Assembly: GCF_007997385.1 (NCBI RefSeq)
Contig: NZ_VOSC01000012.1
Location: forward strand, 558,001 to 622,000
Direction of reading: 5' to 3'
Source of the DNA: Seonamhaeicola algicola
Lineage (GTDB): Bacteria > Bacteroidota > Bacteroidia > Flavobacteriales > Flavobacteriaceae
DNA: 64,000 bases
A program made the position numbers and the translations under genes. Positions within the stretch are counted from its first letter, which is position 1, and each line of letters opens with the position of its first letter. Shown piece by piece: positions 9,850 through 18,186 of the stretch. The notes under the pieces were generated by a model. The model was given only the letters and a program-made list of their open reading frames with translations. It ran no database searches and was not told the DNA's origin.

Positions 9850-10311
9850 TTATTTAACTAGTTTTAGTAAAGCCATAACTACACCAAGGTGAATACCTTC
9901 ATGTAATAGCACAAAATTTAAAGCATCTTCAACAGTTTTTAAAGTATTTCCTGTTGTAGAAACAGTATATTCAGTATAATTTTTAAATAATCCAGTTTTA
10001 TAGTTTTCTTCAGATTTTTTTATAGAACTAATAACTAAATCTTTAATTACTTCAATTTCTTGTTGTGAAACATTACCTGTTGGTTTTGTGCCTTTTTTAA
10101 AGGCATTAATTAAATCATCAGAAACAGTTACAGGTAAGCCAGATAGCTTGTTAATTAATAACTGCTCAGAAACTACAAGGTGAGCAATATTCCAAATAAT
10201 ATTATTATTAAAACCTTTAGGTATTGTGTTTAATTGTGTTTCAGAAGCGTTATCTAAAATTTGTTTTAGCGCTTTTCTTACGTTTAATAATACGTCAAAT
10301 TGAAATTGCAT
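9850..10311 (-). CDS. DinB-like four-helix-bundle protein
   Basis: 153 residues, the usual length of the DinB/YfiT-like metal-binding helical family. Candidate metal-ligand histidines sit in WNIAHLVVSEQ and in LLHEGIHLGVVMAL, in family-like positions. Members of this fold include thiol transferases that use bacillithiol or mycothiol and proteins of unknown role. Substrate and partner are not deducible here. It is convergent with the barrel gene with a 6-base gap and is transcribed alone. Confidence 0.8.
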   Translation of the reverse strand: MQFQFDVLLNVRKALKQILDNASETQLNTIPKGFNNNIIWNIAHLVVSEQLLINKLSGLPVTVSDDLINAFKKGTKPTGNVSQQEIEVIKDLVISSIKKSEENYKTGLFKNYTEYTVSTTGNTLKTVEDALNFVLLHEGIHLGVVMALLKLVK

Positions 10312-10383
10312 GATATTTTTTTGGTAAATATAGTTTTAAATGAAATAAATGCCTGTATTTTTGTTGTAAATACTTCTTAATAC

Positions 10384-10734
10384 ATGAAAAAAGTATACTA
10401 CTTAAAAACGTGTAATACTTGCACTAGAATTTTAAAAGAATTAAATCTATCGTCAGAGTTTATACTTCAAGATATTAAATCTGAACCAATAACTGTAGCA
10501 CACTTAGAGGCTATGGAACAACTATCAGGCAGTTATGAAGCCTTATTTAGTAAACGTTCAAAGCTATACAAAGAAATGGGTTTAAAAGATCAAACATTAA
10601 CTGAGCGCGATTTTAAAAACTACATTTTAGAGCATTACACTTTTTTAAGCAGACCCGTTTTTATTATTAATGACCAAATTTTTATTGGTAATTCAAAAAA
10701 GAATGTTGAAGCTGTAAAAGCGGCTTTAACGTAA
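10384..10734 (+). CDS. ArsC/Spx-family thioredoxin-fold protein
   Basis: 116 residues with a CxxC active site at Cys10-Cys13 (LKTCNTCTRIL) and the ArsC-family C-terminal strand FLSRPVFIINDQIFIG. The family covers glutaredoxin-dependent arsenate reductases and Spx-like regulators. A true ArsC uses a single catalytic Cys with three arginines. The CxxC pair and absence of ars neighbours make arsenate reduction only one possibility. A TATTTTTG -7-like box lies at 10356-10363. The stop codon abuts the stop of the esterase gene on the other strand. Confidence 0.75.
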   Translation: MKKVYYLKTCNTCTRILKELNLSSEFILQDIKSEPITVAHLEAMEQLSGSYEALFSKRSKLYKEMGLKDQTLTERDFKNYILEHYTFLSRPVFIINDQIFIGNSKKNVEAVKAALT

Positions 10735-11535
10735 TTATTTGTACTTGTTGAAGAATTTTAAAGTTTTTTCAACATGTGTTATCCAATAAGGCCATTCATG
10801 TCCGCCATCAAATTCTTCATACTCATGCGCTATATTTAAGTCGTTAAGTTGTTTGTTAAGTAATCTATTTGGCTCAATGAGTTCATCTTTAACTCCGCAA
10901 TCAAATCTTAACTTAGGTAAGTTGCTTTTGTTTAATTTAATACAATCAATTACATTGGGTAAGCTGGTATTATTGGTGTAAGCTTCTAAAGGTTCTTCAA
11001 CAAATAAAGCCATTTGTTCTAGTTTAGTAATAGAACTATGCCCTGAAACAGCTTTAAATTTTTCAGGAAATTTAGCACCTAAACTTAGCGCACCATAACC
11101 ACCCATTGAAAGCCCGCCAATACACGTTGAGGTTGATTTTTTTGCTTCAGGAATGTTTTCTTTTACAGCAGTTACTACATCATTCACAATCCAGTTATCA
11201 AAGTTTTTAGAGTGGTGTGAAAAATAGGCAGACCCATCGCCCCACAAACCGTCAGAAGGCATTGCAATAATAGCTGGTTCAATGGTTTTACTAGTTATAA
11301 GTTTTTCGGCGGCTTTATGTGCGCCACCTTTTAAAGCCCAAATCCATGCGCTACCATAAACACCGTGTAATAAAATATAAATAGGAAGGTTGTTTATACC
11401 TTTTTCAACTTTAGGTACATACAAACAAATATCTCCACGCCCCTGTAAGCTTGGTGTTTTTATGGTTAGAAAACGAAGTCCTTGAGATTCAAAAGGTACA
11501 TCAGAAAGTTCTACAGTTTTAAAACTTGAAGCCAT
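10735..11535 (-). CDS. Cytoplasmic alpha/beta-hydrolase of the esterase D / S-formylglutathione hydrolase fold family
   Basis: 266 residues with no signal peptide. The oxyanion region is YILLHGVYGSAWIW (53-66). The nucleophile is Ser143 in GGLSMGGYGA, with the acid at Asp212 or Asp217 (FDCGVKDEL) and the base at His246 (GGHEWPYW). This is the esterase D-type fold (PF00756), which includes S-formylglutathione hydrolases, carbohydrate esterases and feruloyl esterases. It is the last gene of the P450-ferredoxin-reductase-ADH-GH2 operon, 2 bases after the GH2 stop. Acting on a formyl-thiol adduct from P450-made formaldehyde is an attractive role. A sugar acyl esterase is equally possible from sequence alone. 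Confidence 0.8.
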   Translation of the reverse strand: MASSFKTVELSDVPFESQGLRFLTIKTPSLQGRGDICLYVPKVEKGINNLPIYILLHGVYGSAWIWALKGGAHKAAEKLITSKTIEPAIIAMPSDGLWGDGSAYFSHHSKNFDNWIVNDVVTAVKENIPEAKKSTSTCIGGLSMGGYGALSLGAKFPEKFKAVSGHSSITKLEQMALFVEEPLEAYTNNTSLPNVIDCIKLNKSNLPKLRFDCGVKDELIEPNRLLNKQLNDLNIAHEYEEFDGGHEWPYWITHVEKTLKFFNKYK

Positions 11536-11537
11536 GT

Positions 11538-14048
11538 TTAGTTAACTTTTAATGATGAATTTGATGCTGTTAAATGTTTTGATTTTACTGCAATAGTTAT
11601 ATTTCCGGGGGTTGTTGATTTTACAAATATAACAGCTTGCCCATTGAATAATTTACGTTCAGGTTTTGATAAATTTTGAACATTAGTCGGGTCTCCATTA
11701 CCAGAAGCTAAAAAATTAGCGGCGCCATTAACAGAAATACTCATATTTTCATTGTAGTTTACACACAAGTTGCCGTTTTTATCTAGTACTGAAATAACAT
11801 AAACTCCAACTTCACCATTTTTTATAGTTGATAATTCGCTTTCAATTTTAATACTGCTTGCTTCTCCTGATGTAGTTCTTATGGTTTCATCTATTTTTTG
11901 TCCTTTTTTATTATATGCAACTATTTTTAGCTCTCCTGGTTCATAATTAACGTTTTCCCAAACAATAGCGTAAGCTTTTAATTGCGCCATAGAGGTGCCT
12001 CCAGAAGCTTCTTTATGTATGTTGTTAGCTAAAAATTCGGGTGTTTCATTATGTTCTTTAGTTTTAATGCCATAGCTTTTACCGTTTACAAACAATTCAG
12101 CTTTATCATAAGTTGTATAACATACTACAGGTAGAGTTTTGTTTTCCATTTCAGGTAAAGTCCAGTGAGGAAAAACATGTAAGACCTCTTTATTATTATT
12201 CCATTGGCTTTGGTATAAGTAAAACTTATCTTTTTCTAATCCAACTATATCAACAGGTGCAAAGTATGAGCTTCTTGATTTTGCTGTATGATAAGGCGAT
12301 GGTTCTCCTAAATAATCATAACCTGTCCAAACAAATTCACCATAAACAAAATCGCTATATTCTTGAGCAGCAAACTCTTTAAAAGGAGCATAACCCCAAG
12401 GAACGTTAGTGTTTTCATAATTTCCAGGATGACCGTCTTTATAAAGTTTTACATTTGCTGATGCGCCTCTTTTATTTTGAACAGTATCAAAAACTACAGG
12501 AAATTTATAAGAGTTTCTGGTGCTTAAAGCACCACCGGTTTCACTAGCATAGAATTTTAAATTAGGATAATGTTCTCTAATTTTATGGTATATACCAGGT
12601 TTATAGTTAAAGCCAGCTACATCCACGGTTGAAGCCATACCGCTTTCTAAAGCATTGTTAGCTGAGTTAAACCCAGCAGTAGTTGCACGTGTTGTATCAA
12701 TAGATTTTACAATATCATTTAAAAACTTTGTAATGTTGTTTGGGTCTTTTTGATATTGTTCCATGATTTCATTACCAATACTCCACATAATTATAGAAGG
12801 GTGATTTCGATCTCTTAAAATCATATCAGTTAAATCGGTTTTAGCCCAATTATCAAAATGTTTTGCATAACCGTTTAAGGTTTTACCAATTTGCCATTCA
12901 TCAAAAGCTTCGTCAATTGCAAGAATTCCCATTTTATCACAAATATCTAAAGCTTCTGGAGCAGGAGGATTGTGAGAAAAGCGAATGGCATTTACACCCA
13001 TTTCTTTCATTTTTTTCATTTGACGTACAAAAAGCTCAGGATAAAAGGCGGCTCCTACAGGCCCAAAATCATGGTGCATGTTTACACCTTTAAATTTAAC
13101 TTTTTTATCATTTAAGTAAAAACCATCTAGATCAAAACGAATACTTCTAATACCAAATGGTGTATTATATGTGTCTATTTCTTTATCATCATCAAAAATT
13201 GTGGTTTTTAAGGTATATAAATTGGGGTTTTCAATACTCCAAAGTTGAGGTTTTGTAATGTTGAAATAATGACTTATTGTTTTTTCATTTTTAATTGAAA
13301 CAATTTCGTTTTCTGAAACAATGAGCTTCCCTTCGGTATCAAAAATTTCATTTTTTACAGTATAATTACCGTTGCCAACCAACTCTACTTTTGCATTAAT
13401 TAGAGCTTTTTTCTTTGTAATTTCAGGTGTTGTTACAAAAGTTCCCCATGTTTTAATGTGTGTATTATTGGTTTTAATTATAGATACTTTCCTGTATAAG
13501 CCAGCTCCGGGGTACCAGCGTGATTGACTATCAAAATTCTCTAATCTTACAGCTATTGAATTATCACCGGGCTTTAAGAACTTAGTTATATCAAAATAAA
13601 AAGAAATATACCCAAATGGACGCTCGCCCACATACTTGCCGTTTACATACACTTTAGAGTTGCTCATGGCACCATCAAACAGTAATTGTACTTTTTGTTT
13701 TATAGCTTTATCAGATATGTTGTAATTTGTTCTATACCATCCAATGCCAACATAAGGTAATGCGCCTGTTCTTCCTGTTCTATATCTAGGCTGTGTTTCT
13801 CCATCTTGAACCACCATAGTTAATTGTATGTCATGAGTGAAATCAAAATCTTCCTTCACAGCCCAATCATGCGGAATAGTTACAGTTTCCCAGTCTGTGT
13901 CATTAAAATTTTCTTGAAAAGCAGCACCATAATCATAGCTGCTAAATTTCCAATTTTTTAATAATTCAACAGTTCTAGACTGACTTTGAATTTGATAGAC
14001 ATAAAAAATTAATATAAACGAAAATAAATTTCGGGTGTGTTTAAGCAT
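11538..14048 (-). CDS. Secreted glycoside hydrolase family 2 (beta-galactosidase-like)
   Basis: 836 residues. A signal peptide (1-22, ending YQIQSQ) precedes the GH2 sugar-binding jelly roll (about 24-195, with GIGWYRTNY and VYVNGKYVGERPFGY), the immunoglobulin-like domain (200-305) and the TIM barrel (306-600, opening with FKGVNMHHDFGPVGAAF). The acid/base is Glu427 in MWSIGNEIME and the nucleophile Glu503 in FYASETGG. C-terminal beta domains follow. The signal peptide places it in the periplasm. In this locus it most likely removes a terminal beta-galactosyl or methyl-galactosyl unit from an imported red-algal oligosaccharide. Other GH2 activities (glucuronidase, mannosidase) cannot be excluded. 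Confidence 0.88.
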   Translation of the reverse strand: MLKHTRNLFSFILIFYVYQIQSQSRTVELLKNWKFSSYDYGAAFQENFNDTDWETVTIPHDWAVKEDFDFTHDIQLTMVVQDGETQPRYRTGRTGALPYVGIGWYRTNYNISDKAIKQKVQLLFDGAMSNSKVYVNGKYVGERPFGYISFYFDITKFLKPGDNSIAVRLENFDSQSRWYPGAGLYRKVSIIKTNNTHIKTWGTFVTTPEITKKKALINAKVELVGNGNYTVKNEIFDTEGKLIVSENEIVSIKNEKTISHYFNITKPQLWSIENPNLYTLKTTIFDDDKEIDTYNTPFGIRSIRFDLDGFYLNDKKVKFKGVNMHHDFGPVGAAFYPELFVRQMKKMKEMGVNAIRFSHNPPAPEALDICDKMGILAIDEAFDEWQIGKTLNGYAKHFDNWAKTDLTDMILRDRNHPSIIMWSIGNEIMEQYQKDPNNITKFLNDIVKSIDTTRATTAGFNSANNALESGMASTVDVAGFNYKPGIYHKIREHYPNLKFYASETGGALSTRNSYKFPVVFDTVQNKRGASANVKLYKDGHPGNYENTNVPWGYAPFKEFAAQEYSDFVYGEFVWTGYDYLGEPSPYHTAKSRSSYFAPVDIVGLEKDKFYLYQSQWNNNKEVLHVFPHWTLPEMENKTLPVVCYTTYDKAELFVNGKSYGIKTKEHNETPEFLANNIHKEASGGTSMAQLKAYAIVWENVNYEPGELKIVAYNKKGQKIDETIRTTSGEASSIKIESELSTIKNGEVGVYVISVLDKNGNLCVNYNENMSISVNGAANFLASGNGDPTNVQNLSKPERKLFNGQAVIFVKSTTPGNITIAVKSKHLTASNSSLKVN

Positions 14049-14071
14049 GGTTTTATTATTGTAGTTTAGTT

Positions 14072-15193
14072 TTAAAATGTGATAACACCTTTGGCGTTTC
14101 TACCTGCAAGCATATCATCAAATCCTTGTTGGAGGTCTTCAAGTTTATAGGTGCGCGTAATCATTTCTTCTAATATTAAATCGCCTTTTTCATATAAGGC
14201 TTCAAATTTTGGGAAGTCAATATCTGGTTTTGCTCCGCCATATAGTGGATTAATATATATTTTGTCCCATTCAAATAAACGCATATCAACAGTAATTTCT
14301 TCTTCAATACCACTTACTTGTACTGCAGTACCTGCATTACGTATCATGGCTAAAGGAGCTACTCCTAAAGCAGGAACTGCAGTACACTCAAAGGCATAAT
14401 CTGCGCCTCTGCCATTGGTCATACCTTTTACAATTTGGGCTGTATTTAATAAACCTTTATCGTTTTTATCTGCTAAAATAACATCAGTTGCGCCAAATTG
14501 TTTTGCCATTTCAAGGCGTTGCTCGTTAATATCAACAGCAATAATTTTTGCAGCTCCCGATATTCTGGCAGCTTGTACTACATTTAAGCCAACACCGCCG
14601 GTACCTAAAACTACTACTGTACTTCCCCATTCGGGCTTTGCAGTATTAAATACTGAACCACACCCCGTCATTACACCACAACTTATGGTTGAGGCGGCTT
14701 CAAAAGATAATTTCTTAGAGTTTTTCTTCACAACTCCCGAAGATCTTACTAAAGCATATTCAGAGAATGTACCTAAATTAAATGAGCGCTCAATAGGTTT
14801 TTGGTTTAGTGTTGTTGATTCAAAAGTTGGGTGTCCTCCAGAAATTTTTCCTGCATGACTTGCCATAACTGGAGAGTTACACTCACAAATATTTTGGTTT
14901 CCTATTTGAGATTGAAAGCTATCATATTTTGGTGTTGCCCAGTTTAAAATTACTTCATCACCAACTGCAACTTTTGTTACATCTGGCCCAATAGCCTCAA
15001 CAATTCCTGCGCCTTCATGCCCCATTACAATTGGCATTCCCCATGTTAATGAGTCATGATCTGTATGGCATATAGCTGCAGCTTTTATTTTTACTAATAC
15101 TTCATCTTTGTGTGGTGGATGAATTTCAGTTTCTACAATGGAGAAAGTTCCATCACCAGGTGCAACTGCTGCTTTACATTTTATTGTACTCAT
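14072..15193 (-). CDS. Zinc-dependent medium-chain alcohol dehydrogenase of the 6-O-methylgalactose module
   Basis: 373 residues. Catalytic zinc ligands are Cys42 (AICHTDH), His59 (GHEGAG) and Cys172 (SCGVMTG). The NAD(H) Rossmann motif GTGGVG is at 197-202, followed by AVDINEQRLE. It resembles class III (formaldehyde) dehydrogenases in overall sequence. The structural-zinc lobe is eroded: the usual CxxCxxC is replaced by PKYDSFQSQ (88-96), leaving only cysteines near NICEC. Related ADHs next to demethylating P450s in Formosa and Zobellia were reported not to oxidise formaldehyde yet to be needed for growth on 6-O-methyl-galactose. This gene fits that group by neighbourhood. It lies 7 bases after the reductase gene. 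Confidence 0.85.
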   Translation of the reverse strand: MSTIKCKAAVAPGDGTFSIVETEIHPPHKDEVLVKIKAAAICHTDHDSLTWGMPIVMGHEGAGIVEAIGPDVTKVAVGDEVILNWATPKYDSFQSQIGNQNICECNSPVMASHAGKISGGHPTFESTTLNQKPIERSFNLGTFSEYALVRSSGVVKKNSKKLSFEAASTISCGVMTGCGSVFNTAKPEWGSTVVVLGTGGVGLNVVQAARISGAAKIIAVDINEQRLEMAKQFGATDVILADKNDKGLLNTAQIVKGMTNGRGADYAFECTAVPALGVAPLAMIRNAGTAVQVSGIEEEITVDMRLFEWDKIYINPLYGGAKPDIDFPKFEALYEKGDLILEEMITRTYKLEDLQQGFDDMLAGRNAKGVITF

Positions 15194-15200
15194 AAATATT

Positions 15201-16445
15201 TTATATAAAATTATTTGGTTTAAAGGGAATTGTTATATCCTCTAACTTGCTTTTATTTATTTTTTGACCAGACTTAATGAATTTTGTACCTAACATATAG
15301 GCTTTAGGGTAATTTACAGCGTCAACTGCAAGTAATTTATCATCTTTAAAATACCAAGCTGAAAAACTATTTTGAGTTTCTTCTTTTCGTATAACTATTT
15401 GATTATAACCATTTGAAAGGCCTACCATTTGTAATTTCACATCAAATTGGTCAGACCAAAACCAGGGTATAGTGTTATATACAGTATGTGCCTCTCCACA
15501 TATTGCTTTTGCGGCTGTTTTAGCTTGATCAACTGCGTTTTGTACAGATTCTAATCTTACATTAGTTTTATAATGTGGATTGTAATGATACGTACAATCT
15601 CCAATGGCGTAAATATGTGCATCATTGGTTCTTGCAGTTTTATCAACTTTAATACCATTTTCAATGGTTAAACCTGCTTCTTTAGCCAATTCAGTATTTA
15701 CTTTTATGCCTACACCAACTACAATTAGGTCGGCCTGATATGTTGAGTTATCATTACAAACAACAGTATTATATGCACCATTGTTTTCAATTGAAACAAC
15801 ATTTTTACCTGTTAAAATATCAACACCTTTGCTTTTGTGTAGTTGTGTGAAAAATTTAGACATTACCGGTGCTGTAACTCTAGCTAAAATGCGCTCTTCA
15901 CGTTCTAAAACAGTAACATTAGCTCCTAATTTTTTTAGTGAAGCAGCCGTTTCTAAACCTATATAACCACCACCAATAACAACTACACGTTTTTGTTGTG
16001 AAGTGTTAAAAGCATTTCTAATATTAACAGCATCTGCAGCAGTTCGCATTGGGAACAGATTTTTGGCTGTATCAATACCTTTTATTGGCGGAATAAAAGG
16101 GCGTGCGCCAGTTGCAATAACAAGCTTGTCATACTTTTGAACCGTGTTATCACTTAGGTTAACTAATTTTTTGTTTCTGTTAATGCTTTTTACAGCAACA
16201 CCAAGTTTTAAAGTAATGTTGTCATCTTTATAATTTTCTTTTGGAAATAATAAACTTTGCGATGTACTATCTTCACTTGTTAAATAAGCTTTTGATAATG
16301 GCGGGCGATGATACGGAAATTCTGTATCAATATCATATAAAATTATAGCGCCTACCCAACCTTCTTTTCTTAATGCAAATGCCAAATTTACACCAGCATG
16401 ACTAGCACCAATAACTACACAAACCTGTTCTTTGGTTAAAGACAT
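15201..16445 (-). CDS. FAD-dependent NAD(P)H:ferredoxin reductase for the P450
   Basis: 414 residues of the putidaredoxin/rhodocoxin reductase type. The FAD-binding motif is VVIGASHAGVNLA (10-22), followed by the conserved HRPPLSKAYL (46-55). The NAD(P)H motif is VVIGGGYIGLETA (155-167), and the second FAD site is HIYAIGDCTYH. It takes electrons from NAD(P)H and passes them to the [2Fe-2S] ferredoxin encoded 5 bases upstream, which reduces the P450. Linkage of P450, ferredoxin and reductase in one operon makes the partner assignment strong. Confidence 0.92.
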   Translation of the reverse strand: MSLTKEQVCVVIGASHAGVNLAFALRKEGWVGAIILYDIDTEFPYHRPPLSKAYLTSEDSTSQSLLFPKENYKDDNITLKLGVAVKSINRNKKLVNLSDNTVQKYDKLVIATGARPFIPPIKGIDTAKNLFPMRTAADAVNIRNAFNTSQQKRVVVIGGGYIGLETAASLKKLGANVTVLEREERILARVTAPVMSKFFTQLHKSKGVDILTGKNVVSIENNGAYNTVVCNDNSTYQADLIVVGVGIKVNTELAKEAGLTIENGIKVDKTARTNDAHIYAIGDCTYHYNPHYKTNVRLESVQNAVDQAKTAAKAICGEAHTVYNTIPWFWSDQFDVKLQMVGLSNGYNQIVIRKEETQNSFSAWYFKDDKLLAVDAVNYPKAYMLGTKFIKSGQKINKSKLEDITIPFKPNNFI

Positions 16446-16450
16446 ATGTT

Positions 16451-16759
16451 TTATTTAGCAACTTTTAAAATGAGGCCGTCTGGTACTTCATTTACTTGAA
16501 GTTGGCATGCTAATCTGCTATAATCACTTACGTTATCATCAAATTCAAGCATGTCACTTTCAAGTTCGCTTGGTGCGCCAACGGCACCCCAAAATGCTTC
16601 GTTTACATGTACGTGGCATGTAGCGCAAGAGCAAACACCTCCGCAATCACCATCAATACCTTTTACTTTGTTTTTTACAGCTAATTCCATAACGTTGCCT
16701 GTAGTGCCTTCTGCAACTATAGTTTCGTTATCACTTGTTATAAATGTTATTTTTGCCAT
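16451..16759 (-). CDS. [2Fe-2S] ferredoxin, putidaredoxin type (P450 redox partner)
   Basis: 102 residues, typical for adrenodoxin/putidaredoxin-type ferredoxins. The cluster ligands follow the CX5CX2C ... C pattern: Cys39, Cys45 and Cys48 in DCGGVCSCATCHVHV, then Cys85 in LACQLQ. The acidic surface around residues 65-80 (SELESDMLEFDDNVSDY) is expected for docking to the reductase and the P450. It lies between the P450 (17 bases upstream) and the reductase (5 bases downstream) in the same operon. Confidence 0.94.
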   Translation of the reverse strand: MAKITFITSDNETIVAEGTTGNVMELAVKNKVKGIDGDCGGVCSCATCHVHVNEAFWGAVGAPSELESDMLEFDDNVSDYSRLACQLQVNEVPDGLILKVAK

Positions 16760-16776
16760 TTTCTCTTTTTTTATTT

Positions 16777-17937
16777 TTATAGTTTGTTGAATGTAACGTG
16801 AATACTATCAAAGCCTACTTTACGTTTAAATTCATCTAAATCTTCAATGTTTTCTTTACATTTTATAATTTCCATGGTGCCTACTTTTTCGGCAAGTGTA
16901 GTTAATAGAATTTTCATTATTTGGCGGGCATGAGTAGCGCCTAAACAATTGTGTGTGCCAAAACCAAATGCTACGTGCGGATTTACTTTTCGGTCTAAAA
17001 CCACATCATTAGCATTTTCAAATACACGTTCATCTCTGTTAGCCGATGCCCAACACATAGATATTCTGCTTTGTGCTTTTATGGCATGTTCGCAAACGTG
17101 TGTATTTTCGGTAACTACACGCCCCATTTGAGTTAATGGCGAAAAGTAACGTATTAACTCTTCAATGGCTGTGTTTAAAATTTCGGGTTCATCGCGTAAG
17201 CGTTGTAATGATTTTGGATGATCTGCAAAATAAGCAATAGCGTTGGTTACAGCATTAATTACCGTATCTCTTCCGCCAGCAAATGTTAAAATTAAAACAC
17301 CTTTAACTTCTTCTTTGGTAAGTTTTTTACCATTAATTTCTGATGCTAGTAGCACTGAGTATAAGTCGTTGCCAGGGTTTTCAATGGCTTTATCAATTTG
17401 CGCATCAATATAATCATAAAGTATGTTGGCTTTGTCGCCATCTAAAGCAGTATCTTCACTTCTAAATACGTGTGTTCCCCATGAAATCCAAAGGTCTGAT
17501 TCTTCAAAAGGAATATTTAAAAGTAGTGTTAAGGCTCTAGATTGTAATTTTAAAGCAAATTCTTCAACCACTTCTAAGGTGCCTTTGTTTAAAGCTTCAT
17601 CAACTACATTATTTATAATTTGGGTAAGTTTGGCTTGGTAATTGGCCTCTAAAGGGCGCTTAAACCAAGGTTCAACTAAATCTCTATAGCTTTTATGTTC
17701 TGGCGGATCTACTTCAAATGGAATTTGGCGTGTGTTTCTAATATGAACTTCAGAAGGCACTACAATTCTGCCTACTTCATCGCCACCAGACTGGAAGGTT
17801 TTCCAGTTATGTGCACATTTTCTAACATCTTTATGGCCTAAAACCATAACTACAGGATCATTTTGGTCATCCATTTCGCCAAAACCTTTGCTTTCTCTGG
17901 CTTCTTTAAACGGATCTGAAAGTGTGCTTTTTTTCAT
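16777..17937 (-). CDS. Cytochrome P450, probable 6-O-methyl-D-galactose demethylase
   Basis: 386 residues, a class I bacterial P450. The I-helix oxygen-activation motif is FAGGRDT (219-225), the ExxR pair is Glu260-Arg263 (EELIRYFSP), and the haem loop is FGFGTHNCLGATHAR with Cys331 as the thiolate ligand. Soluble, no signal peptide. P450s of this operon type in porphyran-degrading Flavobacteriia oxidise the 6-O-methyl group of D-galactose, releasing D-galactose and formaldehyde. The assignment rests on gene order (P450, ferredoxin, reductase, ADH, AraC) and the adjoining SusCD pair, not on a substrate-specific residue. It is the first gene of the six-gene operon. Confidence 0.85.
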   Translation of the reverse strand: MKKSTLSDPFKEARESKGFGEMDDQNDPVVMVLGHKDVRKCAHNWKTFQSGGDEVGRIVVPSEVHIRNTRQIPFEVDPPEHKSYRDLVEPWFKRPLEANYQAKLTQIINNVVDEALNKGTLEVVEEFALKLQSRALTLLLNIPFEESDLWISWGTHVFRSEDTALDGDKANILYDYIDAQIDKAIENPGNDLYSVLLASEINGKKLTKEEVKGVLILTFAGGRDTVINAVTNAIAYFADHPKSLQRLRDEPEILNTAIEELIRYFSPLTQMGRVVTENTHVCEHAIKAQSRISMCWASANRDERVFENANDVVLDRKVNPHVAFGFGTHNCLGATHARQIMKILLTTLAEKVGTMEIIKCKENIEDLDEFKRKVGFDSIHVTFNKL

Positions 17938-17968
17938 TAGTCTTAATTTTATTTGGTTTGTTTTAAAA

Positions 17969-18000
17969 GTGTTTTGTGCTTAAAAATTAAAGCAAAACAC
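17969..18000. repeat. Inverted repeat in the P450 operon leader or promoter
   Basis: GTGTTTTG-T-GCTT (17969-17981) faces AAGCAAAACAC (17990-18000) across a short AT loop, with a two-base bulge on the left arm. It lies about 32-63 bases upstream of the P450 ATG. It could be a leader hairpin or an operator. It has no T run, so it is not a terminator. Confidence 0.4.
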
Positions 18001-18126
18001 ATTTTATAGTTTACAAATATTATTATTAAAAACATATGATAATTATCTTATTTTGTTTAATAAGTAAACTATTTTGCGGTGTTTTATTGTTTTTATGCGT
18101 ATTATTAACATAATAAATCATTTAAA

Positions 18127-18142
18127 GTGTATAATTGTACAC
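18127..18142. promoter_or_regulatory. Candidate operator between the P450 operon and the araC gene
   Basis: A 16-base near-perfect palindrome, GTGTATAATTGTACAC, with a single mismatched pair, 44 bases upstream of the AraC-type gene's ATG in the 249-base divergent spacer. Its position suits control of the regulator itself and of the P450 operon. The cognate protein is unknown. Confidence 0.4.
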
Positions 18143-18186
18143 TGTTTGTTTAGAATTGATGTATTTTGATCGGCTATTTTTAAGTT

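Noticed and set aside
14415-14858. 147-residue open frame on the plus strand
   Set aside because: Antisense to the alcohol dehydrogenase gene, whose motifs are clear. No support for a separate gene.
14072-15193. Assignment of the ADH as glutathione-dependent formaldehyde dehydrogenase (frmA)
   Set aside because: The structural-zinc cysteines are missing, and related ADHs from this gene neighbourhood are reported not to oxidise formaldehyde.
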